From the NCBI GenBank assembly GCA_036898135.1, contig CM072511.1, positions 46,637,675-46,701,674 of the forward strand: DNA of 64,000 nt. The letters are read 5' to 3'. Position numbers and translations under genes: made by a program. Of this stretch, positions 21,930 to 32,900 are shown piece by piece. The notes beneath the pieces were generated by a model. It was not told the DNA's origin. It did not search any database and was given only the letters and a program-made list of their open reading frames with translations. Origin of the DNA: Oncomelania hupensis (lineage: Eukaryota > Mollusca > Gastropoda > Littorinimorpha > Pomatiopsidae). Numbering within the stretch: position 1 is the stretch's first letter; each line of letters begins with the position of its first letter.

Positions 21930-23070
21930 GTCAGCAAGATTGCAACTTTGAGGTTATGCAGAAGGCATTTTGAAGATCATGAGGAGTAGGAAGACAATGA
22001 TGTCAATTGTGGAACGCGAAGTGCGCGATAAGGAGAAATTCAAAATGACAAAAACGGGCGGTCAGATAAAGCCCGGAGTGGGTGAGTGTTTGTGTATGTG
22101 AGTGCGCGCGCGTGTGTGTGCCTGTACACGCACATGTAAGTGTGTGCGTGCGTAAGTGTGCGCGCGAATGGATTTGTATGTAGTTCCATGCTTGTCTGTG
22201 TGTCTGTTAGCATTTTATGTGAACCCGAATTATTTAATACATCGATCCAGTTCATTACAGTTACATGTACAACTTAATTATCTCACATTCTTCATTTTTA
22301 TGACCGGAATATAAATGTTTTACTTTAAATTAGCTCCATATTGATCGATCTATATATTTTGCAGTGTGTGTTCGTGTGTGTGTGTATGTGTTATAATGTT
22401 ACTTGTTCCCACACATTTGTCCATTTGGATAGTGCACGACATATTTATATTACTTACGTTTCATGGGGAAACTGTAAGGAGTGAGGAACCCTGTAAAAAA
22501 TTATTAGTGTTTAAGATAATTATTTCCCGTGTTCGAGCAGAATGCCTTGATTCTGGTTGTTTTCATTATTTTCTCTAAATATGTTGATGTTTCATTGTAT
22601 TTATAATGTGCGTCGGAGAACCTGAATAAATTAGCAAAATGTGGGTTTGTATCATTTCTTGTTCTCCTTGAAGTCTTGTATGAGCTATGTTAATTGCATT
22701 AGTTTTTCTTCCGTGTTTGTGGATTTCAGCCAGTTATCTCACGGTTCAATGAAGCAAAAGATGTTTTAACGGTAAATTGTGACACATTGAAAGCACACCT
22801 TTTTCTCCTAATTTTTTGCTCCTCCTTCTTCTGCTACTTTCTTCTTCTTCTTCTGGATGCCGTGTTTTTTTTTTTTGTTCTGTAAAAAATATAATGATGC
22901 CTTTTTATGTTCTTCATCTCATAATAATGAAGAACCGGTGCACGTGGCACAATAACCACAGAGCACAGCGTAACTGAAAGTCGCCGAGAACCTCTCGCTA
23001 GAATGCTGTTTCTTTTCTGATATGAAATATAAAAAAAATTTAAGTTCTTCATCTCACATAACGATGGTCT
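21930..23070. other. Unassigned spacer with GT-rich patches
   Basis: A GT/GCGC-rich stretch lies at 22,085-22,160. No gene recognised. Confidence 0.4.
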
Positions 23071-23074
23071 GGTA

Positions 23075-23460
23075 TACAAGTTCATAAGGTGCTGGGCTTC
23101 CTTTGCGAAGGTCGCGGATTCGAACACCGCGTGGGACGAACTTACGTGACTTTTACATACGAGACTTTTCAGGTCACAGAGGGTTTTATCCGGGTACTAC
23201 GCTTTCTCCCCTCCCTTCAATAATGGTTTTGGATGCAGTCTATATTGTTAACAAAAATCATACATATCATTCTTTCCCTTTCCCCTCTCCCTCCGTCTTC
23301 TACTCGTAACTGCGACTTGCTTTAACACCACATGTGGAAACAAAGATGAATGTATGTTTGATTGTTGTGTATGTAGGAGCGTATGCAACATGTGGGCGTG
23401 TGTATGTTGGTTACAGATGGCGCACTTTGAGTCTGCTTTAAGAATAAGGCGCGTATAGCA

Positions 23461-23475
<15 letters not shown>
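23075..23475 (+). mobile_element. R3-family tRNA-headed retroposon
   Basis: The head has a box B-like GGATTCGAACACC near 23,115. The centre reads TTTTATCCGGGTACTACG, matching the CTCCGGGTACTCCGG-type SINE core. The 3' part (23,340-23,460) aligns with the copies at 2900-3024 and 7500-7635, ending AATAAGGCGCGTATAGCATCA. It opens directly into a large trinucleotide array. It is the best-preserved R3 copy in the window. Confidence 0.72.
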
Positions 23476-23915
<440 letters not shown>

Positions 23916-24399
23916 CCCTAAGATCACACATTTCAGCGGCACACATCTTTTTCCAAATTTACTGTGCATATCGGCCTGCCACCAAAAAAAGAAGTTTATT
24001 TCAAACAATAGCCTGTTCAAAAGTTTGTTGGACACATTTGCTTGTTTTGTGACCCTACCTATAAATATCTGCATGAAGTTTGCTTCTCAAAATAGTATCG
24101 CTGCGTATATAGTGGGTATAGTAGACACAGTTGTCTGTTTGCATAACAAAAAAGAGACGCCTAAAATTTCAAAGCTTAGCGGTCAGTTTGAGCAGATTAA
24201 TACCCTTAATAAAATCTTTTAATGTGACGACATTGCCAGGTCCCAAATAATACTTTTTTCAACTATTCAGTAGTTAACTAATGCATAAGTTTTAAAATCT
24301 GTGATTGTCAGTGTTAGAATGATACGCAGAGCTTGATGATTGTATATTTTTTTAAGATGCTTTATAACGTTTATAATTTTGGTGTAATATAATCTAATG

Positions 24400-24690
24400 T
24401 CTAACCCATGTATGTGTGGATGTGTGTGTGTGGGTGTGTGTGTTTGTGGGTAGGTGTTTTATTTATTTATGTTGAAGTGCAATAAGGACATGTAGTGTGA
24501 TATGTATGTATTTTAAGTTTTACAATGTGTCGGAAATGTTCTTGTTAATATGTACATAAGCGTGAGTACACGTACATGTTTACATGTTTATAGTACTGTT
24601 ATATTTTATTACCTTTTGCTGACAGCAAATCCATGTTAGAATTTCTCCTTGGAGATAATAAAGTTTTTCTGAAACCTGAATCTGAATACA
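24400..24690 (+). mobile_element. Retroposon 3' end with CTGAAT tail
   Basis: The stretch ends TGGAGATAATAAAGTTTTTC followed by CTGAATCTGAAT. A short repeated tail after an AATAAA-like signal is how LINE and SINE 3' ends look. The GGRGATAATAAAGTT ending resembles that of the SINE at 58.4 kb. The 5' limit is unknown. Confidence 0.5.
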
Positions 24691-24739
24691 TTGTCACACA
24701 TTACGATAACCACACACCAAGCATATTAAAACATCATCA

Positions 24740-25390
24740 ATCTTGTGTATATGGAATTCTCTCCCACAAGAGATCAAGGAAAGTAAATCATTATCATTGT
24801 TTAAAATTAGACTCACGACACTTTTCTATAGTCCCCAATATTTAAGATGATTGTATAATTGTTCTTTCCCATAGCACACAGTTTAATGTTCGTTGGTGAA
24901 GGGGTATAATAGATATAGTGGGTGGAGGGTTGGGGAGAGTGGTAGTCTTACTAAGGTATATTGGAGGGAGGTGGGGAAGAAATATTTATGTGTATATAAT
25001 TCTATAAATAATTCTATAGGATAATGTTAAGGTTGTGTTGTTTTAATTGTATAGTAAACAGAGTTTCAACGAATTTTTTTATTTATATTTTTATTGTTTG
25101 AATAACACTCCTACTGTCTAACAATCTGTCTATTCACCTATGAAAATTACTCAAACGACAGGTTCCACCTAGCTTTAAAGAGGCGATCTATACCAAATTT
25201 GACCTTATATGACTCTATCCTGTGTTTGTGTGGTTAAGTCCAATGTAGAGTCTGTGCAGTTAGCCTGGCAGCACTGCTAATCACGTTTTTGTTCAAATGC
25301 AATGACTTGTCGTTTCTCTTCTGTCTCTCTGTTTTCGGTAAATTGTATTTTTGTATTATATGATAAATAAATGTGTCTGAAACTTTAAGT
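24740..25390 (+). pseudogene. L2/CR1-like LINE pol C-terminal remnant and 3' UTR
   Basis: From about 24,747 the plus strand reads WNSLPQEIKESKSLSLFKIR and then about ten residues to a stop. The WNSLP...I...sLxxFKxxL pattern is the characteristic last segment of CR1/L2/jockey-type LINE polymerases. The following AT-rich sequence to about 25,370 (ending GATAAATAAATGTGTCTGAA) is plausible 3' UTR. There is no RT core. Confidence 0.7.
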
Positions 25391-25519
25391 ATGACCTTTC
25401 AGTGTATGTGTGTGTGGGGCGTGTGCGTGAGAGAGAGAGAGAGATAGAGTGGTGTTTTGTGGTAATATATTTTTCTTCAAGCTTGTGTGTGATATTGTAT
25501 AGATTTGTATTCATTGGTC

Positions 25520-25745
25520 TATAATACGTGTATTGTATAAAAAAAATCAGTCAATTCGTGTGTTTTGACTGTGTGACCACTAGTGAAATTATTGTTACCG
25601 GCAATTTCCCGTCAATACGTATTGTCTAAAAAAAAAATCATCAATTCGTGCTTTGACTGTGACCACTAGGCAATACATGTAATGACTAAAATTTCCCGTC
25701 AATACGTGTATTGTCTTAAAAAATGCTCTGGTCAATACACGAATC
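25520..25745. repeat. ~88-bp tandem repeat, about 2.5 copies
   Basis: The motif AATACGTGTATTGTATAAAA and then TCAATTCGTG starts near 25,525, 25,613 and 25,699. GACTGTG-ACCACTAG lies between. The units also contain short inverted CAATACGTGTATTG palindromes. Confidence 0.75.
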
Positions 25746-25769
25746 GACTGAACTGTCATTCGGCATTTA

Positions 25770-25978
25770 CACGTGTCCATTTTTTATGCTTGAAATGTCC
25801 ATTGTGATTGGGTTTAATGCTGCAACTGTGTATGCAAGATCTTTTAATTGAAGTCTTAGGAGGTGTTGTATGGAGAGTATGTATGCGTGACCTTTTACCA
25901 ACATCGGAGCAATTTGCGTATGCAATGTTATGTATGTTGTCATTTGGCTGAATAAATTCTGTATTCTGTATTCTTTCT
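25770..25978 (+). mobile_element. Retroposon 3' end with CTGTATT tail
   Basis: It ends TTGGCTGAATAAATTCTGTA followed by repeated TTCTGTA. This is an AATAAA signal plus a short-repeat tail. No coding part was recognised; it is truncated. Confidence 0.5.
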
Positions 25979-26098
25979 CTTCCTCTCTCTCTCCCACTCA
26001 TACACACACACTTTCATACACACACACACATACTTGCAATACATCACAAATGGGTTCATTTAAGGATGTAGGAATCGGAAAGTCATTTTTTGATGAAA

Positions 26099-26154
26099 AA
26101 GGATTAGGGCAAGGGTTAGTTGCAGCGCTGCAACTAGCCCTTACCCTAACCCTT
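26099..26154. repeat. 56-bp palindrome with telomere-like arms
   Basis: The arms 26,099-26,126 and 26,127-26,154 are inverted repeats with three mismatches and no loop. The centre is GCAGCGCTGC. Each arm holds TTAGGG-like text (GGATTAGGG / CCCTAACCC). Confidence 0.9.
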
Positions 26155-26166
26155 CTCTAGAAAGTT

Positions 26167-26204
26167 GACCTATTTCGTCTCCTATATAGGCGACGAAATA
26201 GGTC
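26167..26204. repeat. 38-bp palindrome next to the previous one
   Basis: The arms 26,167-26,185 and 26,186-26,204 have one mismatch. The arms read GACCTATTTCGTC and GACGAAATAGGTC around CCTATATAGG. It lies 12 bp downstream of the 56-bp palindrome. Confidence 0.9.
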
Positions 26205-26264
26205 GAATTTTGCTTCAAACTTTTCCAAAAATTCACTGTATTTTCTCCGTCCCGGATAGTGCAC

Positions 26265-26340
26265 TCCTATGTACTTAAAACACTCTTATGCACTACAACT
26301 GCACTCCCATGCACTAAAAGAGCACTCCCGCGCACTTAGA
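26265..26340. repeat. GCACTCCCATGCACT-type minisatellite
   Basis: About four diverged units of 18-24 bp built from GCACTCCYATGCACTWAAA. Confidence 0.7.
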
Positions 26341-26441
26341 AAAAAGTGGGTTCCTGGAAAAAAAAGTGGGTTCCAAGCAAATAAACCCATTTGTTACTAG
26401 AAAAGACAAGGTCTGCTACCCATTTGTGCGCTTTTGTGGGT

Positions 26442-26497
26442 ACACACACACACACACCCACACACACACACACACACACACTCTCTCTCTCTCTCTG
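26442..26497. repeat. (CA)n then (CT)n microsatellite
   Basis: CA run with CC interruptions passing into CT. Confidence 0.93.
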
Positions 26498-26865
26498 AAA
26501 TAAACACACATCCTTGATACTCTGGGTGTTTAATAAAGAACAAAATATGTGGCTCTTGTACTGCAATTTTTGTTAAGCCTTCTCAACGCATTTTGTTCTG
26601 TTTTGAATGTGCGGAAATGCTTTTCATTTCATAATTATAAGGAGGAAAAAAAAAGTTGTATGTGTTTTTTTTCTTTAGGAGGTTTCGCCATTCTGATTTC
26701 CGCCCCTGATCGCATTCCTTGGGCTTCCATTATATTATTCAGCGTTCTCTGGTTTCTGCGATAATTGAATTTGCTTAGACCTTGATGGGTCAGAGCAAAA
26801 GACAGGAATTGTATGGGGTTGAACACGCGGACGGAGGAGTGTGGAAGAAGAGGAAGCGAGGAGAA

Positions 26866-26867
26866 GG

Positions 26868-26939
<72 letters not shown>
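26866..26939. repeat. (GA)n microsatellite next to an LTR copy
   Basis: A pure GA run 35 bp upstream of the truncated LTR start. The flank GGAATGGTGGGGATGAGGAT recurs in diverged form at about 27,978, also beside a GA-rich patch, so part of this flank is itself a dispersed repeat. Confidence 0.9.
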
Positions 26940-26943
<4 letters not shown>

Positions 26944-26973
26944 GGAATGGTGGGGATGAGGATGATAAAAGAG

Positions 26974-27325
26974 TGTTTCGATTGAGACGCACGCGTTAGA
27001 TCCGATCATTTTGTTTTGCAAGGCAAGCAGTGATATTTACCTTTGATTTGATTTTGAGCTGTTGCTAGAAGAAGTTTGGTATAATGTTAATAATTTTCGT
27101 CGGTCGATAGTGTTGAGAATTTTCTGGATTTACTTGTTTATTATCGATCGAAGCTTCTAGAAATTACGAGTAAACGCTGATCGAATCATGTATATTCCTA
27201 AACATTATGTGACGTAATACACTGCATAGTTCCGGTGAGTTTTATTTTCATGCTGGAATGTTCGACATTTCTCTCGATTGCAGAGAGGCTATATAACTTA
27301 TATAAGTAAAGCAGTGTTATACTGG
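26974..27325 (+). mobile_element. LTR-family copy, 3'-truncated
   Basis: It starts TGTTTCGATTGAGACGCACG and follows the LTR at 53,251 through CCGATCATTTTGTTTTGCAA, TTTGATTTGATTTTG, the GTCGGTCGATA block and GAGAGGCTATATAA. The similarity ends soon after this TATA region, so the R-U5 part with AATAAA is missing. It is replaced by unrelated sequence. Confidence 0.75.
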
Positions 27326-27600
27326 CGATGTAGCTCCGAGACTGTCCCTTGACGTAGTCTTGTGGCAGCCACGTAGTCCCGGTGTGACATCGTCACAGTT
27401 CCTAGTATCTTGGAGCGACTGGGAGCGTTCTGATTGGTCGACGCGTTACAAAATTCGATGCATGCGCACAGTGCTATCGTAGTCTTAGTAAGGATTAGGG
27501 TTAGGGTTAGAGTTAGGGGTTAGGGTTAGGGTTACGACGCCTAAGAACATCGTGAAAAAGCCGGCCCGACATGACCTGGCGCATGCGCAAAGGCCCCCGG
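27326..27600. other. GC-richer block with NRF1-like sites and telomere-like tract
   Basis: 27,491-27,534 carries about seven TTAGGG-type units with two imperfections. It is flanked by ATGCATGCGCAC and GGCGCATGCGCAAAG, the latter matching the NRF1 (GCGCATGCGC) consensus. No gene start is evident. It may be part of an unidentified repeat. Confidence 0.5.
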
Positions 27601-27965
27601 ATAAAGTAGGAAACCCGGAACTTGGACGATGTGACAACTGTGTTCTCATATATGTTATTATAAATCACTTTATAATTAATTTCGCAGATGCCTACATATT
27701 TTACATTTGAAAGAAAGTGTGTCGCAATGTTTACACACCAGAGGGAGAGAGTTCCAAACACTAGCTCCATTAAATGATAGTCTTTTTTGTATAATTCAAT
27801 GAGAGGGATGGGTAGTTTATAATTATAAATTCTATGCCCATCAACTGGCTTAATAATAATTGTATTAAGATATGCAGTTGTTTCTTCGTGTGTGATTTTG
27901 AACATAAGGATAACTGTATTAAATATATTTTTTTTTGAAAGAGAGAGACAGAGAGAATTAAATTC
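27600..27965 (-). pseudogene. LINE pol C-terminal remnant
   Basis: The minus strand reads ILMFKITHEETTAYLNTIII and then YNYKLPIPLIELYKKDY and further residues. The order (lxFKI...p.YL..l......R.YnlR.p......k.sf...g...WNsLp) matches the last ~100 residues of CR1/L2-type polymerases, although the WNSLP block has decayed to LVFGTLSLW. The 183-codon frame that contains it (28,064-27,513) runs into unrelated sequence at both ends and is not an intact protein. Confidence 0.65.
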
Positions 27966-28316
27966 GATACAGCTGATTGGAATGGTGGGGGTGAGTCTGA
28001 TAAAGAGATGATGGAGGAGGGAGCGAGGAAAGAAGAGGGGAGAAAAGGGAAGGAGAAAGTTCAAACTGCTTGCCTCAGAAAGTTTTGTGTATATTTTAGG
28101 AGTCCGAATATTACTGATATTTATCTCTTTAAATTTTCGAAAATTTTAAAGTGGATTGACTGTTTTGAACTCGGAGGACAACAGTTACGTCGTAGTTTTA
28201 TAATAACATTTTTCAGAAAACAAGTGTAGAAAGTTCACAGACTAGAGCGATTTTTGCAAACTTCGAGTTGAAACACGTGCCTCTCTACCCGGTAATCTAT
28301 ATTCTACTTAATACAT

Positions 28317-28384
<68 letters not shown>
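28317..28384. repeat. (ACT)n microsatellite
   Basis: About 22 units, followed downstream by a short (GGT)n stretch at 28,446-28,463. Confidence 0.95.
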
Positions 28385-28655
28385 TAGGTTTTTTATTTAG
28401 TTTCTATCAATTTGCCAACTTTACCCTGTTTTGTTGTTTGTTGTTGGTGGTGGTGGTGGTGGTGGAGGTGGTGTTCGTTGGCTTCTTTTGCTCTTTACCC
28501 TTTTTTACGATTATTGATCCTTAATGTAAAAAGTTTAAGTTCTAATTGACTTCATTTGCCCGGCAAAGGCAGCGTTGCCACTTTTTACTGTCAATTAATC
28601 AAGTTTGCGCTGTAACTGTACTCTTTATTCTTTTCTCATCCTCCTCCTCCTCCGC

Positions 28656-28813
28656 TTCTTAATCTCCTCTGCTTCTTAATCCTCCTCTGCTTCTTAATCC
28701 TCCTCTGCTTCTTAATCCTCCTCTGCTTCTTAATCATCATCATCCTCACCCTCGTTTTCATTCTCCTCCTCTATTGATGACGTAAAAGTCACACTTCCTT
28801 CTTCTTCTTGGTC

Positions 28814-28863
<50 letters not shown>

Positions 28864-28893
28864 CTTCTTCTTCTTCTTCTTCTTCTTCTTCTT
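28656..28893. repeat. 18-bp minisatellite plus (GTT)n and (CTT)n runs
   Basis: 28,656-28,731 holds about four units of CTTCTTAATCCTCCTCTG. 28,816-28,862 is GTT repeated about 16 times and 28,863-28,893 is CTT repeated about ten times. Confidence 0.92.
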
Positions 28894-28899
28894 CCTACT

Positions 28900-29427
28900 C
28901 CTTCACCCTTTCTGACGAGTGGTGTTAAACAAAAGGCGCATTCCAAATAATTTAATTTTTGTTCTTTTTGTTGTTCTTTTTATCCTTGTTCTTCCTTTAA
29001 TCACGTCATTGTACCTTACAGAAGTCGATCTGTAAACAAAATAAGCTAAACATCTTCTTTTTTTTTATTTGACTTAACTTTGAGCGTAATTGTAAGGTTA
29101 TCAGTTTGTTTTGTAGTTTGATATACTTTTACGACTTCCTGACACAGATCGGAGGCTGGAAAGTGGAGTGTATTGGAGTCCAGTTGAATTACTTTGTGTA
29201 TGCGTGTGTGTTTGTGTGTGTGCGCATTTGAGTGCGCGCATGTTTTTGTGTGTGTTTGTATGTGTGTGTATTCGAATGTGAATATTTATGTCTGTCTAGC
29301 TATCTGTGTAATAGTAAAGAAGTTGATCCAGACAGAAAGTTGTAAAACTATCTTGAATACTTGCATACGAATACGGGAATCCCTTGATTTGTTAGCATTT
29401 GGTGGCATTGAATGACTTGAAATGAAT
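28900..29427. other. Unassigned spacer
   Basis: AT-rich with a GT-rich patch at 29,197-29,275. No gene recognised. Confidence 0.4.
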
Positions 29428-29660
29428 TGATTGAACATTGAAGCTTAACGACTACAACCATCAATGTCGATACGGCAGACGGGGCTAACCTTCCCAGAGA
29501 AAAGGGGGTAGGGGCCTAAATCAACACTGAACCACAAGAGCAATCATGCTGCATATACGAACACTGCAAAATGGCCACTTTTGTCTTGCCCACCACGGGT
29601 TTCGAACCAGGGACATCAGGGTGCCAGTCGAACGCTCCACCACTGAGCTACGGCGATGGA
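29428..29660 (-). mobile_element. tRNA-derived SINE, minus strand
   Basis: On the minus strand a box A-like TAGCTCAGTGGTGGAGCG (about 29,650-29,633) is followed by box B GGTTCGAAACC (29,608-29,598). A body of about 170 bp follows and ends GTAGTCGTTAAGCTTCAATG with TTCAAT-type repeats. The T-stem has mismatches and the would-be acceptor stem does not pair, so it is not a functional tRNA. The same GTTAAGCTT ending is nested in the LTR at about 53,703. Confidence 0.7.
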
Positions 29661-29879
29661 AAGATGGCACTCTGCGGTTAACTTTGAGGACTGGGCTTTA
29701 GCTTAGGGCAGAAGGATGTATGTCAAACCTTAACAGCAAACAGGAATAATAAGAGGAGAATTGTTGGTAAAGCTGAACCCATGTCAAACAGGATTTAATG
29801 TGATTATTGGGCTCACGACATAAATGTGTGGGTATGTGCGTGTCTTGTTTGCGTATGTGTCTATGGTTACGAAAGCGCG

Positions 29880-29948
29880 GTCGCGCACGTGCGGTGTGTT
29901 TGTGTTGTGTGTGTGTGCGTGCGTGTGTGTGTGTGTGCGTGTGTGTGT
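29880..29948. repeat. (GT)n array with GC interruptions
   Basis: GTGC/GT alternation of about 65 bases. Confidence 0.88.
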
Positions 29949-30295
29949 AAACATGGAGAGAAACAAAGAGAACAAATACTTTTAAGCTGAGAAATAATTA
30001 ATTGCTTCGTGCTAATTGCTTCTGTCAAATCTGACCAGCTGCAAAAATGAGACAGGAATCTACATTTTCATGGCGAATATCACTGCGTCATCAGTGGGTA
30101 CACAAGTGCGTGCTTATCACACGAGAAGTAACCATCCCCCAAAACGAACACATTATCCACCAGAGGGAACAATTACAACATTTCTGTTCATACAAAAACA
30201 AACTAACGTATATGAATATTTTAAATTAGAAGACAAACATACGATTTTGTCGTGGTGTGGCGCAAGCAGCTGGGATGATGATATATAGATACATG

Positions 30296-31600
<1,305 letters not shown>

Positions 31601-31764
31601 TTAACCCAACGGTATAACCCACAATCACACTTAATGAAAACAAAACTGTTAAACAAACAATAATAACAAATAAGATAGTGACTTTCTTTAAAGTCTTTCT
31701 ACTAACACCCTATTTATACAGTTTCACTTGGGGCTGTATAATTATTAATTATTTAACTAATACG

Positions 31765-31995
31765 AGCACTGTAGCCGAGTGGTCTAAGGCGGTACTAACT
31801 TGCCTTGTCCACAGGCTATAAGCCAATTTTGTCTGACAGGTGTGGGATCGATAAGTATCTGGGCGTTAGGTTTCTCCCAATATTATTTACTTTCGACTCG
31901 GGCAACATTTTATGGGTTTTCTCCGGATACTCCAGTTTGCTCCCCCAGCAACATTTCAAACACGCAACTAAAATTAGGTAGGCGGCCCAGAATTT
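31765..31995 (+). mobile_element. tRNA-Leu/Ser-like SINE with CTCCGG core
   Basis: A box A-like TAGCCGAGTGGTCTAAGGCG at about 31,772 is followed by a decayed box B (GTGTGGGATCGATAA). At about 31,916 the core GGGTTTTCTCCGGATACTCC resembles the conserved centre of several metazoan SINE superfamilies; which named domain it is, I cannot say. Sequence after about 31,995 belongs to something else. Confidence 0.68.
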
Positions 31996-32262
31996 CTCGA
32001 TAAAAAGGGACAAAAAGGTGTCCAAAACTAATTTGTACAAGATAGTAACTATAAACAAAGCTTGATAATGTTGTAAGCAATTTAACTTCTTTCCTATATT
32101 TATCAATGGCTATAAATGATACAAGATCAAGAGGTTTAAATATACAGACAGTGCCACTCTTTAAACTAAATGTACATGTGGCTTTGTCCAACTGACAACT
32201 GCCATTTTTTACAGTAATTTTTTTTTGATCAAATTTACAGGGATTAAGAAATAGACTTTTCC
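31996..32262 (-). other. Possible LINE 3' remnant
   Basis: A minus-strand frame (32,191-31,910) reads KPLDLVSFIAIDKYRKEVK and then a Leu/Thr-rich stretch. It could be a LINE tail, but no diagnostic motif is present. Confidence 0.25.
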
Positions 32263-32500
32263 GTTACAATACAATACAACTTTATTCATCTCAAACTGAG
32301 CAATTACAGTGGCAGCATCAGCACAATTAGCAAAATACACAAGAATTAAAAATATTATAACATACACATGAGAAGTGTCCAAGCAATAAATAATAAATAA
32401 AACAAATAAATAACAAAACATACGGTTAAATACATACAATAAACTAGAGGTAAATGTCATAAGAAGTAAACTGCCCTGATATATCACAGATAATAGTTTC
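32263..32500 (-). mobile_element. Retroposon 3' end with (ATTGT)n tail, copy 2
   Basis: On the minus strand, TGCCACTGTAATTGCTCAG continues to GATGAATAAAGTTGTATTGT with a repeated ATTGT tail. It has the same ending as the element at 832-1057 and here the AATAAA is intact. Confidence 0.7.
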
Positions 32501-32527
32501 TCCGCAGAAAGCTACAATAGAAAATGT

Positions 32528-32900
32528 ACATCCCAACAATACAATACAATACCATACAATACAACACAATACAATACAGCACAACACAATGCCACACAAC
32601 TTCATTCCTCTCAAGCTGGGCAATTACAATTACAAAGGCAGCTTTGTCGCAGAAATAACCAATAAGACTAAGAATAAAAATTTTAAATGACCTTATGTAC
32701 ACACGGAGAGTACTCCCAATTAATAAGTAAATGTGCTGTTAAATGCATAAGTAAACTATAAAAAATATAAACTATGAAACTATAAAACAAACATCACAGA
32801 TAATAGTTTCTACCAGCAAAAATCTCCTCACTCTCTGGAATTATACCCACACCCACCCACTCACACAGCAGCTTATATATATTGTCTACAGTGATACAGA
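32528..32900 (-). mobile_element. Retroposon 3' end with (ATTGT)n tail, copy 3
   Basis: Diverged relative of the previous copy, directly behind it in the same orientation. The tail is longer and degenerate (ATTGTGTTG variants) and the GCCCAGCTTGAGAGGAATGA block precedes it. Confidence 0.6.

Noticed and set aside
27491..27534. Chromosome end
   Set aside because: Only about seven imperfect units, with ordinary sequence on both sides.
27513..28064. 183-codon minus-strand frame as a host gene
   Set aside because: The middle matches the C-terminal pattern of LINE polymerases and both ends run into telomere-like and purine-rich sequence, so it is a retroposon remnant.
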